Source of the DNA: Reticulitermes speratus
Taxonomy: Eukaryota > Arthropoda > Insecta > Blattodea > Rhinotermitidae
NCBI GenBank assembly: GCA_021186555.1
Contig: JAJKFL010000004.1
Coordinates: 37,843,351 to 37,907,350 of the forward strand
Length of the DNA: 64,000 nt
Direction of reading: 5' to 3'
Positions 21,985 through 33,137 of the stretch are shown here, piece after piece. The stretch's first letter is position 1. Each line of letters begins with the position of its first letter. Made by a program: the position numbers and the translations under genes. The notes under the pieces are model-generated. The model was not told the DNA's origin and did not search any database. It worked only from the letters and a program-made list of their open reading frames with translations.

Positions 21985-24270
21985 GAAGAGTACGCATTGC
22001 GTGTTGCTCCACGTTCCTTTGCCAGGTGTACAGACACTGTCAGTACGCATTGTGTGTTGCCCCACGTTCCTTTGCCAGGTGTACAGACACTGTCAGTACG
22101 CATTGTGTGTTGCTCCATGTTCCTTTGCCAGGTGTACAGACACTGTCAGTACGCATTGTGTGTTGCTCCACGTTCCTTTGCCAGGTGTACAGACACTGTC
22201 AGTACGCATTCTGTGTTGCCCCACGTTCCTTTGCCAGGTGTACAGACACTGTCAGTACGCATTGCGTGTTGCTCCACGTTCCTTGCCAGGTGTACAGACA
22301 CTGTCAGTACGCATTGTGTGTTGCTCATGTTCTTTGCCAGGTGTACAGACACTGTCAGTACGCATTGTGTGTTGCTCCATGTTCCTTTGCCAGGTGTACA
22401 GACACTGTCAGTACGCATTGTGTGTTGCTCCACGTTCCTTTGCCAGGTGTACAGACACTGTCAGTACGCATTGTGTGTTGCTCCATGTTCCTTTGCCAGG
22501 TGTACAGACACTGTCAGTACGCATTGTGTGTTGCTCCACGTTCCTTTGCCAGGTGTACAGACACTGTCAGTACGCATTGTGTGTTGCTCCACGTTCCTTT
22601 GCCAGGTGTACAGACACTGTCAGTACGCATTGTGTGTTGCTCCATGTTCCTTTGCCAGGTGTACAGACACTGTCAGTACGCATTGTGTGTTGCTCCATGT
22701 TCCTTTGCCAGGTGTACAGACACTGTCAGTACGCATTGTGTGTTGCTCCATGTTCCTTTGCCAGGTGTACAGACACTGTCAGTACGCATTGTGTGTTGCT
22801 CCACGTTCCTTTGCCAGGTGTACAGACACTGTCAGTACGCATTGTGTGTTGCTCCATGTTCCTTTGCCAGGTGTACAGACACTGTCAGTACGCATTGTGT
22901 GTTGCTCCATGTTCCTTTGCCAGGTGTACAGACACTGTCAGTACGCATTGTGTGTTGCTCCATGTTCCTTTGCCAGGTGTACAGACACTGTCAGTACGCA
23001 TTGTGTGTTGCTCCATGTTCCTTTGCCAGGTGTACAGACACTGTCAGTACGCATTGTGTGTTGCTCCATGTTCCTTTGCCAGGTGTACAGACACTGTCAG
23101 TACGCATTGTGTGTTGCTCCATGTTCCTTTGCCAGGTGTACAGACACTGTCAGTACGCATTGTGTGTTGCTCCATGTTCCTTTGCCAGGTGTACAGACAC
23201 TGTCAGTACGCATTGTGTGTTGCTCCACGTTCCTTTGCCAGGTGTACAGACACTGTCAGTACGCATTGTGTGTTGCTCCATGTTCCTTTGCCAGGTGTAC
23301 AGACACTGTCAGTACGCATTGTGTGTTGCTCCATGTTCCTTTGCCAGGTGTACAGACACTGTCAGTACGCATTGTGTGTTGCTCCATGTTCCTTTGCCAG
23401 GTGTACAGACACTGTCAGTACGCATTGTGTGTTGCTCCATGTTCCTTTGCCAGGTGTACAGACACTGTCAGTACGCATTGTGTGTTGCTCCATGTTCCTT
23501 TGCCAGGTGTACAGACACTGTCAGTACGCATTGTGTGTTGCTCCATGTTCCTTTGCCAGGTGTACAGACACTGTCAGTACGCATTGTGTGTTGCTCCATG
23601 TTCCTTTGCCAGGTGTACAGACACTGTCAGTACGCATTGTGTGTTGCTCCATGTTCCTTTGCCAGGTGTACAGACACTGTCAGTACGCATTGTGTGTTGC
23701 TCCATGTTCCTTTGCCAGGTGTACAGACACTGTCAGTACGCATTGTGTGTTGCTCCATGTTCCTTTGCCAGGTGTACAGACACTGTCAGTACGCATTGTG
23801 TGTTGCTCCATGTTCCTTTGCCAGGTGTACAGACACTGTCAGTACGCATTGTGTGTTGCTCCACGTTCCTTTGCCAGGTGTACAGACACTGTCAGTACGC
23901 ATTGTGTGTTGCTCCATGTTCCTTTGCCAGGTGTACAGACACTGTCAGTACGCATTGTGTGTTGCTCCATGTTCCTTTGCCAGGTGTACAGACACTGTCA
24001 GTACGCATTGTGTGTTGCTCCATGTTCCTTTGCCAGGTGTACAGACACTGTCAGTACGCATTGTGTGTTGATCCATGTTCCTTTGCCAGGTGTACAGACA
24101 CTGTCAGTACGCATTGTGTGTTGCTCCATGTTCCTTTGCCAGGTGTACAGACACTGTCAGTACGCATTGTGTGTTGCTCCATGTTCCTTTGCCAGGTGTA
24201 CAGACACTGTCAGTACGCATTGTGTGTTGCTCCATGTTCCTTTGCCAGGTGTACAGACACTGTCAGCACG
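21985..24270 (+). repeat. 53-bp minisatellite, about 43 copies
   Basis: Unit of 53 bp with GTACGCATTGTGTGTTGCTC, CATGTTCCTTTGCCAGGTGT and ACAGACACTGTCA. Copies are almost identical except CACG/CATG. Because 53 is not a multiple of 3 and the unit has no stop in any forward frame, all three forward frames stay open for more than 2 kb (the longest spans 858 codons). I treat these as artefacts. Confidence 0.97.
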
Positions 24271-24413
24271 CAGTACACGTTCCGTCCGTACACACACAGC
24301 AGCTATTACGACACAACGTTCATACATTTACAAATGTCATAAACAAATTCCAAACCACCTGCAATAAATACTCTCTTTCCCCGTGAGACAGCATTTATAC
24401 CTGACTGTGGCTC

Positions 24414-24460
<47 letters not shown>

Positions 24461-25009
24461 TATATAACAATAATATAACAATAAATAAATAATAATAATA
24501 ATAATAAAATAAAATAATAAACAATAATAAATAATATAAACAATACTATAATAATAATAATAAAATAATAATAATAGCTGCAACATCAAACGTCCTCGTT
24601 TTGTGACGTGCGGTGTAAGCGGTGACGTCACTGCCTCCCGGCCACCGGACAGTAAATTCGGAGAATGGATCAGAAATGCGATATGCAACATCACAAACCT
24701 GTATACAAGTATTTACATATATAACCAATAACCGGTATCCTAAAACCGTATTAAATTTCACGTGTTTTTGGCACATAATGATCGGGTGAGTGAATTTCAA
24801 ACTGTAAGGGCGTCACAACAGTAAACTGGCTATACGAGTGTGTAGATAAACACGCACCAAAGCTAAATATTAACTGGAGATCGGAGTGTAGAATTGAAAT
24901 TATACTTAAAATTAAATTAAGAGAGAATAAAAAGCCAATCTGAATGTCAGCATTACAGATGCGATCTTTTATTCTCCGATTAGTTTTTGAAAACCTAAAG
25001 TTTGTGACA
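24271..25009. other. AT-rich spacer with (AAT)n microsatellite
   Basis: 24415-24575 is an imperfect AAT/AATAAT tract. The rest has no recognised repeat, and overlapping minus-strand frames reflect the AT-rich tract. Confidence 0.5.
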
Positions 25010-25498
25010 CCACGATAAGTCGGTCCCTGTCACCACGATAAGTCGGTCACTGTCACCATGATAAGTCGGTCCCTGTCACCACGATTAAGTCGGTCCCTGT
25101 CACCATGATAAGTCGATCCTGTCACCACGATTAAGTTGCTCCCTGTCACCACGATAAGTCGGTCCCTGTCACCACGATAAGTTTGCTCCCTGTCACCACG
25201 ATAAGTCGGTCCCTGTCACCACGATAAGTCGGCCCTGTCACCACGATAAGTCGGCCCTGTCACCACGATAAGTCGGTCCCTGTCACCACGATAAGTTGCT
25301 CCCTGTCACCACGATAAGTCGGTCCCTGTCACCACAATAAGTCGGTCCCTGTCACCATGATAAGTCGGTCCCTGTCACCACGATAAGTCGGTCCCTGTCA
25401 CCACGATAAGTCGGCCCCTGTCACCACGATAAGTCGGTCCCTTTCACCACGATAAGTCGGTCCTTGTCTCCACGATAAGTCGGTCCCTGTCACCACGG
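25010..25498 (+). repeat. 23-bp minisatellite inside a LINE A derivative (copy 1)
   Basis: About 21 copies of a 23-bp unit (CCACGATAAGTCGGTCCCTG, TCA) with small length changes. Followed at 25499 by a sequence shared with 49500-49765 and then a LINE A tail. The same unit occurs inverted at 49765-50268. Confidence 0.95.
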
Positions 25499-25797
25499 CA
25501 TGGCGCGTCCTCGGGTTGCGGATGGAGGAACGGCCTCCAACTATGGAGGGTAGCTGCGAATATGCAGTCGCGGACAGCCGAAAAGGGGTGCTCCTCCAGC
25601 TTGGGGGTTGGGCGAGGTGCTAACAACTCCTCACCGTAAAAAATCACCATACAGAGCCTCGGTCGGGCTCTTGTGAGTGCGGTAATGAACCTTCGGGTTC
25701 CATAAAACGCGGGGAATTTCTTGACTAGCTGACGACCTGTTAGCTTCTCAAGAAGGACTCTGCTCCATGGAGTTAGTTAGTTAGTTAGTTAAAGTCT
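25499..25797 (+). mobile_element. LINE family A derivative, 3' end downstream of the 23-bp array
   Basis: GCATGGCGCGTCCTCGGGTT, CTCCAGCTTGGGGGTTGGGC, CTCACCGTAAAAAATCACCA, then GCGGTAATGAACCTTCGGGT, GCTTCTCAAGAAGGACTCTG and CTCCATGGAGTTAGTTAGTT. The 3' tail is (TTAG)n. This is the best-preserved tail of the family in the window. Confidence 0.88.
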
Positions 25798-27040
25798 GTG
25801 ACAGACCTACACAAGGGTCGCTGCGTGTTGTACAAAGGGCGAGACAGCATCATTGGCGAGAGAAACAGCCATTGAGGGTGAAGGGGGGGTTTGATAATGA
25901 AGGTTTATAGCGAAAATTTCGAGCCTGTGAAATGACGGACACCAAACAATGACACGCTGCACTGTCTGAACATCGTTATGGGAATTAAATTTATAAAAAT
26001 GACACAGTTCGGACATAGAACCATACCTCGCTTTTCGGCTGGGGTTAGGTTCGAAGACCCGCCCAACGCGAAAAGCGAAAATCCGCGAATAACTTACTCC
26101 TCCATCTCCCCACCCCCCCCCCCCCCAAAACAATGTTTTAGTATTTTTTTAGTGTTTTTCTTTTCTGTGCACAAACACTGTGATGTGAGCTGCTTCTTTT
26201 TTCCCTTCAACTCCATGAACATCAAGCGGCATGGCGCGAAGACCTGTCACACAATTTTGATGCTCCTGTCCATTGAAGGGTCCGAGTGATGTATTTTTAT
26301 TCTTGGGATAACCTCGCGAATTTGCGAAACAGCGAACTCCGAACCCGCAAAAAAGCGAGGGATGACTCTACGTGGGCAAACACGATATACATATATCATT
26401 CTGTTTGGGAGAGACAAAAACAGATAAAGAGGATAATATTAAAATTGATCTTAGAAATTTATGTTGTAAATACATGTACTTGGCTGAAAATTTTCAGGAC
26501 AAACCCCCCAGTGGCAAGCTAACTGCGAATATCTTATAAACGGACCACGTTTTAACAAATGAATAATCAACAACTTCGCTTAAAATGTCACATTTAACGC
26601 TTAACTGATTATTTCCAGCCCACAAGAAATATTTTCCATTAATTTATACATCCATGAGCCCAATTTGGGGCACACTTAGGAGCACGTGTGGTTAATACAC
26701 AAACGAATTTAGGAAGTTAGAAACAGCGAATTGATTTTTTAGAGATCTGTGTTAATATTACCGACGTAGTTCCGGAAAATTCACGTATTATGCTGCCTGT
26801 CAGTCAAGGGTTGAAAAAGCAGACATCCAAATATAATTACTGTCAGTGACAATACGTATCAGACCATAACTGTAGGGGTCAAAGCGCAAGTTTTTTTTTC
26901 TTCTTACAAAGACTACCCCGATTTAACTACTGCATTTACGTCTAACTTCGTAATGAAGTGAAGTCTTGCCTTTTTTATATAATGTGTTTATATTATATTA
27001 TATTTTATTTTATATTATGTGTAAAATTGTAATTTGATAG
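25798..27040. other. Unassigned intergenic region
   Basis: Includes a C homopolymer near 26112-26124 and a LINE A scrap (GAGGATAATATTAAAATTG) near 26428. Overlapping short frames at 25807-26522 have no recognised domain. Confidence 0.35.
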
Positions 27041-27105
27041 AAAGACCCCCTGATGATGGTCCGATAAGGACCGAAACACATTGTAGCGGTAGTGTCAACT
27101 AAAAT
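27040..27105 (+). ncRNA. Hammerhead-ribozyme-like motif A
   Basis: Core CTGATGA begins at 27050, followed by one extra T. Stem II is GGTCC/GGACC with loop GATAA. GAAA is at 27073-27076. Stem III is a 2-bp AC/GT hairpin with loop ACATT. The predicted cleavage site is after GTA at 27085. Stem I (ACCCC against GCGGT) has one mismatch. The layout is that of minimal hammerheads known from Penelope-like retroelements. Activity is untested. Confidence 0.5.
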
Positions 27106-27120
27106 AAACAGTGACATTTA

Positions 27121-27379
27121 ATGTCCATTAGTTGGTTTTTTTTAAATAAAATGAAGTCTTCCCATTTATTTATCTTTCAAAATTCCTTCCAAAACGTAAC
27201 CACAGGTGGTATTGCGGTATTGGCAGACACCAGAAACGTTATTTATAAATTTGGTGTCGCACTGTTGACAGCTGATCACTCGTCTGCGTTAATCCAAAAT
27301 GAAATATCTTTTAGTTCATCTCCGATATTAAAATTTAATTTTCAATATTTAAGGCATGTGATAAAAGTTATGAATTTTA
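27121..27379. other. AT-rich segment between hammerhead-like motif A and the 42-bp array
   Basis: A 97-residue open frame (27121-27414) starts here and runs into the array. No domain recognised; probably not a gene. Confidence 0.3.
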
Positions 27380-28126
27380 AACGGTTACCTCAATCGACCA
27401 AACAATTCGTATAACACGTTAAATGATTACCTCAATCGACCAAACAATTCGTATAACACGTTAAATGGTTACCTCAATCGACCAAACAATTCGTATAACA
27501 CGTTAAATGGTTACCTCAATCGACCAAACAATTCGTATAACACGTTAAATGGTTATCTCAATCGACCAAACAATTCGTATAACACGTTAAATGGTTACCT
27601 CAATCGACCAAACAATTCGTATAACACGTTAAATGGTTACCTCAATCGACCAAACAATTCGTATAACACGTTAATGGTTACCTCAATCGACCAAAACAAT
27701 TCGTATAACACGTTAAATGGTTACCTCAATCGACCAAACAATTCGTATAACACGTTAAATGGTTACCTCAATCGACCAAACAATTCGTATAACACGTTAA
27801 ATGGTTACCTCAATCGACCAAACAATTCGTATACGTTAAATGGTTACCTCAATCGACAAAACAATTCGTATAACACGTTAAATGGTTACCTCAATCGACC
27901 AAACAATTCGTATAACACGTTAAATGGTTACCTCAATCGACCAAACAATTCGTATAACACGTTAAATGGTTACCTCAATCGACCAAACAATTCGTATAAC
28001 ACGTTAAATGGTTACCTCAATCGACCAAACAATTCGTATAACACGTTAAATGGTTACCTCAATCGACCAAACAATTCGTATAACACGTTAAATGGTTATC
28101 TCAATCGACCAAACAATTCGTATAAC
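27380..28126. repeat. 42-bp minisatellite
   Basis: About 18 copies of a 42-bp unit (AAATGGTTACCTCAATCGAC, CAAACAATTCGTATAACACG, TT). The length is a multiple of three, which gives the artefactual repeating frame NGYLNRPNNSYNTL. The array is flanked on both sides by hammerhead-like motifs in the same orientation. Confidence 0.96.
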
Positions 28127-28224
28127 ACGCCATCAGCAAGAAATAAAACTAGCCACTTACACCGCCTGACTACAAGTGATATGAAAACGTAACAGCAGAC
28201 ATAAACAATGGATGTAAAGCAAAT

Positions 28225-28310
28225 GTAGATTACGAGCCCCTGAAGATGGCCTTGTAAGGGCTGAAACATATGTAGGGGTTGAAGAATAAAAATGAAAATA
28301 TGGTGCATTT
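28225..28310 (+). ncRNA. Hammerhead-ribozyme-like motif B
   Basis: CTGAAGA from 28240, extra T, then stem II GGCCTT/AGGGCT (one G-T at the base, one inside). GAAA is at 28263-28266, stem III AC/GT with loop ATAT, and the predicted cleavage is after GTA at 28274. Stem I has at least three G-C pairs (CCC against GGG). It lies 241 bp beyond the NOL4-like splice donor, antisense to that gene. Confidence 0.5.
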
Positions 28311-28540
28311 TGTTGGTGTGTAATTTGTGATTTGTTAAAAATGCACTGAAGATAATGTAAAACTTGGGAGATATTTTTCAGCCTACGTTAACAGTATGGA
28401 TGACACACGTCGATGTCACGTGACACACACATATCATAAGTGAACTCAAGAGGTCTCCGCATTTGACCCGTTTCAATGGCAACTTTCGCGGAATAAACAA
28501 ACGGCGACGTAATACAGATATCATGGATATGGCAGCCGTC

Positions 28541-28556
28541 GACTTCCTACCTTTGT
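28541..28556 (-). other. Splice donor of the NOL4-like exon
   Basis: Reading the minus strand, ACAAAG is followed by GTAGGAAGT. The GT is at 28550-28549. It keeps phase 0 and lies directly after the last residues resembling the family. Without splicing the frame adds only nine residues (VGSRRLPYP) before a stop, which fits intron sequence. Confidence 0.75.
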
Positions 28557-29177
28557 CGTTGCCGTGGGCACGTAGAGGGGCGGGTCCTGGTTACCTCCTT
28601 CCTTGTCCTCGGACAGTGTTTGACTTCCAACGATACCATCGGCAGGTTTGGCGACATATCCAGGAGGCTGCCCTATTCGAAATCCTTTTGCTTTAACCCA
28701 GAATCGAAATTTCGAATTCTCCACCGAATTACTCTCTTCTCCTCTAAGTGTTCTCAGCACGCGAGCGTATTTTCTTAGCGTAATCGTCTTAGTCTTCGCG
28801 GAATCTCCATACGTTTGTATTACCCATGGTTGGTAATGATCAAACATGTCTTCCTTTGTGTTACTTGTTGTCCCGTTGTTAATAATGGTACTGTGGCTTT
28901 TGTTGCTATGGCGACGGCGTTTGCTGTTTGGCTGTTGACCGTCGTCATCTGCTCTCGTGTGAGGCGTCGAACGACGTTTATGGCTTTGAGCTGGGGGTTT
29001 CATTGGTGACATCATCACAACAGATGATGACGACGCTGATGATGACTTGGTTGGTGTCAAGGCCGATTTTGCAGGTGTCATTAGTGATGATGATGACATC
29101 GTCGGCACCGTGGCTGACCGCTCCTCAGATGACGACCGGCTTCTCAGTTCCCTGTCAAGGGACATAGCAGATGTCAT
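28551..29177 (-). CDS. NOL4: NOL4/NOL4L-family protein, first coding exon (5' partial gene)
   Basis: The exon encodes 209 residues. Residues 111-170 match my recollection of the conserved N-terminal block of vertebrate nucleolar protein 4: TYGDSAKTKT at 122-131, NSKFRFWVKAKGF at 154-166, then GQPP and LYVP at 201-204. The start is well supported: on the minus strand the context is ATCCACCATGA, and an in-frame TAA lies four codons upstream. The reading frame stays open a little past residue 209, but AAG|GTAGGAAGT at 28551/28550 is a good splice donor in phase 0, placed just after LYVPTATTK, close to where the vertebrate similarity I remember continues in a new segment. Residues 1-110 are an extension relative to the vertebrate start. 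It is rich in Ser, Thr and Lys, with basic clusters at 67-69 and 86-89 (KRRR) that could be nuclear localisation signals. NOL4 proteins are nuclear or nucleolar and biochemically poorly understood. NOL4 and NOL4L cannot be told apart from this exon. The next exon was not found in the remaining 28.5 kb. Confidence 0.86.
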
Positions 29178-30475
29178 GGTGGATATTTACGGCACCTCCG
29201 AAGGCTTAGCACATCACTAACTTACCACCTTTTTTTTTATTACGTCACACTAATTCGTACGTCGTGTCACGCATCACAGAAAACATCTCTCGGTTTTAAT
29301 TTATGTCCACCAAAGCAGGACGAAGTCCTGTAACAAGCTGTATCACCGATGTCACTTCCCCCCACAGGACTATATGGTCTCCTTTCAGGTCACTCCACGC
29401 ACTTGGACACGTCACACAGGTTCCCTCCGCAATCCCCCGACGTCCCACCCACCCGCACAGTAATTACACCACTCTGATATCACTGGCGATTACTGAGACC
29501 AAGTGTGTTATTTGTAAAGCTATAAAACACTTCCAGTGTTGGGACAGGCTCCGTCGCGCAAGCTGTCAAGTATGAACTGAACAAAAAGCGCCTACCGGTC
29601 TACTCACTTCTCACTCACTATCACGGAAGATGCAGAAGTGTCAACGGGATGCCACCGTCCAGTTTCTAGACAGCTCGTTCTTCCGTCACGGGACGTTCTG
29701 TGGGCCTCTGCCATACATCTGCCTCTCCGACCCCCCCTTCTGCACCGCACGACCAAAATCTCCCCTCCACTACTGCTGCCACTTGAAGCAAGGAAACAAG
29801 CCCGTCTGTCCGACTCTCTGTCTGTTGCGCCTGCCTCACCGCACAAGCCTCGGTCGGGATAGTTCGTGCAGCACCGTTACCCCCACCACCGAGTGGCTCC
29901 CACTAGTCCCATACCCGTATGCTACTCGGCAGCAGAGCTAGCGGGCCCATCCCGCTCTGTGGTCGGTGTTTACCGTTGTGGCTACAGCTGCTGTCCGGTA
30001 CGGCAGCTATGTCTGTGACTGCAGTACACCAGCCAACCGCATCACGTACGAATGTTTCTGCTATCCATGTGTTTCTCTGCGTCGCATTTTTCTGTTCCAA
30101 ATACTCCGTTTGTAGGAGCAGAGAAAGTCTTACGTAAGGACAACTCCAAACAACAGATTATTTCTTGAGAAGCTTGTAGTCACTAAACAAGTCAAAACGG
30201 CTTCTATGGAACCCGAATGTCCATTGCCGTGTTCACAAAAGACCGCCACAGGGCCTTACACTGCGCTAGTTTAAATCATCAAAAAGTACATACCTACTCC
30301 AGTAACTAGCATTGTTCATATTCAGCACGTAATACTATTATTCAGACAGCGGAAGGGGGTAATAGTCTACATGTCTAGAAGTGTATGTTATAACACGATA
30401 ACTTCTAGTCCTATTAGAAACAATGACTTCCCATCACAAAGCATAAGGGCATATTTTATAGATTTACAGCTCTGC
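29178..30475. other. Upstream flank of NOL4-like exon: CpG-rich, possible 5'UTR/promoter
   Basis: This stretch lies 5' of the NOL4-like start on the minus strand. Its GC- and CpG-rich part, about 29580-30120, is unlike the AT-rich repeats around it. It holds no recognised mobile repeat. Short open frames occur on both strands but show no domain I recognise and overlap each other. A promoter or 5' untranslated exon is plausible from position only; no TATA box or initiator is convincing. Confidence 0.35.
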
Positions 30476-30478
30476 AGA

Positions 30479-30515
30479 TTTATTATTATTATTATTATTA
30501 TTTATTATTATTTCA
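30479..30515. repeat. (ATT)n microsatellite
   Basis: TTATTA trinucleotide run just upstream of a LINE A fragment. Confidence 0.9.
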
Positions 30516-30529
30516 TGGTTTGTACTCAC

Positions 30530-30835
30530 GAAAATAAATCAAGGACGATGAGATGGGCAGGACATGTGGCACGTAGGGAGAGAAGAGTAATGGTCGGGAA
30601 GCCTGAAGAAAAGAGACCACTTGGAAGAAATAGGTGTAGATGGGAGGATAATATTAAATAGATATTAAAGAATAAAGATGGAAAGACGTGGGCTGGATTC
30701 GTCTGGCTCAAGAAGTGGCAGGGCCTTTTGAACATGGTAATGAACCTGTGGGTTCCATAAAATGTGGGAATTTCTTAACCATCCAAGGAAGTATTAGACT
30801 TGGAAGAAGGATTCTGTTCCGTGTAGTTAGTCGTG
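30530..30835 (+). mobile_element. LINE family A, 3' end with readable protein
   Basis: The frame reads TMRWAGHVARRERRVMVGKP, then EEKRPLGRNRCRWEDNIK and a stop. It continues with GGCTGGATTCGTCTGGCTCA, GGTAATGAACCTGTGGGTTC and AGGATTCTGTTCCGTGTAGT. RWAGHVAR and RPLGR are the hallmarks of this LINE carboxy end in insects. It gives the clearest reading of the family here. Confidence 0.85.
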
Positions 30836-31436
30836 TTCCGGCAAAAGTATTATTACCTTACTTCAGTGAGAATTCAGCATACTTGACATTTAAAAGGATT
30901 CGCACAGACTCCATGTTTGCAATTGTTCACTTACAACGTCTCATACATGATGCACAAGCTCGTCACTGATCTCAATACCAGGTTTCACGTAACTCACTCC
31001 AGTATTTCGCTATTTACCTCTATCAGAGGGAAAAGCCAACATAATATTTTCTCAAGGCCGCCACGCTGATTTTACGTCCAACAAAAACCTTACTTGTACA
31101 AAATTCGTACACTTTTCTAACACACATTACCGTACGAATTTCACAACCTTAAATATAAAGGCACTAATTTAAATCAATTCTTATAATTCCGTACGACCAC
31201 CGCGTTCTTCCTATCAAATGTAGAAATGTAATCAGTTAAAGTTACTGTGGACCCACATTGACTTACGTTCATACAGAATTTCGTTAAAATCGATCAATTC
31301 GCTGAAATGTGGAGCAACATATACATATAGAGAACGCTGATCTGGTTAGTCCATTTAGACCTATTGTTTACAGAAGAAACGTAAGCTCAAATGGCGATGA
31401 AGGAACCAAAATTTGTTAGCAGGCTAGTCTATGTCT
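30836..31436. other. AT-rich unassigned stretch
   Basis: No recognised repeat or frame. It precedes an AT-rich minisatellite. Confidence 0.3.
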
Positions 31437-31858
31437 AAAAATGTATAATTATAAAATGTATAATTATAAAATGTATAATTATAAAATGTATAATTATAAA
31501 ATGTTATAATTATAAAATGTATAATTATAAAATGTATAATTATAAAATGTATAATTATAAAATGTATAATATAAATAAATTATAAATATATATAAAATGT
31601 ATAATTATAAAATGTATAATTATAAAATGTATAATTATAAAATGTATAATTATAAAATGTATAATTATAAAATGTATAATTATAAAATGTATAATTATAA
31701 AATGTATAATTATAAAATGTATAATTATAAAATGTATAATTATAAAATGTATAATTATAAAATGTATAATTATAAAATGTATAATATAAATGTATAATAT
31801 AAATGTATAATTATAAAATGTATAATTATAAAATGTATAATTAAATGTATAATTATAA
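31437..31858. repeat. 15-bp AT-rich minisatellite
   Basis: About 28 copies of AAAATGTATAATTAT with a few 12-bp and irregular units. The TATAATTATA core is self-complementary. Frames on both strands (MYNYK and its reverse FIIIH) are artefacts. Confidence 0.96.
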
Positions 31859-32360
31859 TACATGTCCTACCTTTCGTTGGTTTTGAAAATATAATCCAGC
31901 ACCGCTGTTGCATGGAGGCCCACACCAGCTTAACAACAAAGTGCGAGAACCCGTTTAACTACATCTTGTTCTGATCGCACAAACTCCCTGCAACAAACGA
32001 CACGCAGAAACACAAAAATCAATATATAATTAAGCAAAAGTACAACAGCTGGGAAGAATTATACACGTTTTATGTATAACAATAAAGAGAACATTTGATG
32101 AAGTGCCTACTGTAGTGGCAGTTCACGGAAGTTTACCTATAAATTTTACTGCAAAAATTTCCATTGTTGCAGAAGAGGTTATCATAAAACTCAAGCATTA
32201 TTTTTATGTTCTAAACATTCTAGTGGCTCTTTGGCGTATTAATAACTGTTTTTGCTCGGCTAAGAGCACTAACCTGACATATACATTAAGCAACAAATAA
32301 AACCACGTAATACTCCTTCTATCTCTCTGTTTTAAGACTGAACAGCTCTTAGTATTTAGC
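31859..32360. other. Unassigned stretch
   Basis: A 65-residue open frame at 32103-32300 has no recognised domain. No mobile element identified. Confidence 0.3.
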
Positions 32361-32384
32361 CACCTTTATATTCATTCATTCATT

Positions 32385-32765
32385 CATTCTGTAGTCTGTC
32401 TTACGACAGGTCCGTAGCCTCTTCATTCTGCAGTCTGTCTTACGACAGGTCCGTAGCCTCTTCATTCTGTAGTCTGTCTTACGACAGGTCCGTAGCCTCT
32501 TCATTCTGTAGTCTGTCTTACGACAGGTCCGTAGCCTCTTCATTCTGTAGTCTGTCTTACGACAGGTCCGTAGCCTCTTCATTCTGTAGTCTGTCTTACG
32601 ACAGGTCCGTAGCCTCTTCATTCTGTAGTCTGTCTTACGACAGGTACGTAGCCTCTTCATTCTGTAGTCTGTCTTACGACAGGTACGTAGCCTCTTCATT
32701 CTGTAGTCTGTCTTACACGACGTAGCTCTTCATTCTGTAGTCTGTCTTACGACAGTCCGTACCTC
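32385..32765 (-). repeat. 39-bp minisatellite at the LINE B 3' end, inverted copy
   Basis: About ten copies of the 39-bp unit of 18800-19799, reverse complemented (GTAGTCTGTCTTACGACAGG, TCCGTAGCCTCTTCATTCT). The outer end is (ATTC)n, equal to a (GAAT)n tail on the LINE strand. Confidence 0.95.
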
Positions 32766-33119
32766 TTCAAAGCTAGTTCTCCACAGGGTGCGATCTAGTG
32801 CTTCCTCTTTCAATTTCCAGTATCTTTTCTTTTCCTTAAGGTCATCCAGTAGCTGCTTACGTCTTCTTCCTCGTCTTCCGTCATTTCTATCCTTCCTTCT
32901 AACTTTCCTTCAATCACATGTTTCAGAAGGCAGTTTCTACGCAAGATGTGACCAATCCAATTAGCCTTTCTTCTTTTTATTGTATGTACGATATTCCTCT
33001 CCTCCTTGACTCTGTGTAATACTTCTTCATTTCTCACACGATCGGTCCAACTGATCTTCTCCATTCTTCTCCAGCACCACATTTCAAAACTTTCCAAATA
33101 CTTCTGATCTACTTTCCGA
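32766..33119 (-). mobile_element. LINE family B, carboxy end of the reverse-transcriptase protein
   Basis: The minus-strand frame reads MESFEMWCWRRMEKISWTDR, then VRNEEVLHRVKEERNIVHTI, KRRKANWIGHILRRNCLLKH and VIEGKLEGRIEMT. It then slips frame before the terminal RKRKDTGN-like segment. This overlaps and extends the copy at 18630-18842. The MWCWRRM...ISW and WIGHILRRN motifs are typical of insect endonuclease-type LINEs. Confidence 0.88.
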
Positions 33120-33137
33120 AATTAGATCAGAAGTATT
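33091..33137. repeat. Inverted junction at the 5' end of LINE B
   Basis: AATACTTCTGATCTA is followed after about 11 bp by TAGATCAGAAGTATT. The LINE's own GATCAGAAGTAT appears in both orientations, as expected of a 5' inversion on insertion. Confidence 0.55.

Noticed and set aside
21791-24367. 858-codon open frame and two overlapping frames of 812 and 681 codons
   Set aside because: They run through the 53-bp minisatellite, which has no forward stop in any frame. Three overlapping frames of the same peptide cannot all be genes and no unique domain is present.
1-28550. Second exon of the NOL4-like gene
   Set aside because: I looked on the minus strand for the expected continuation (an FFDIIY-like segment) and found none. 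It probably lies outside the window.
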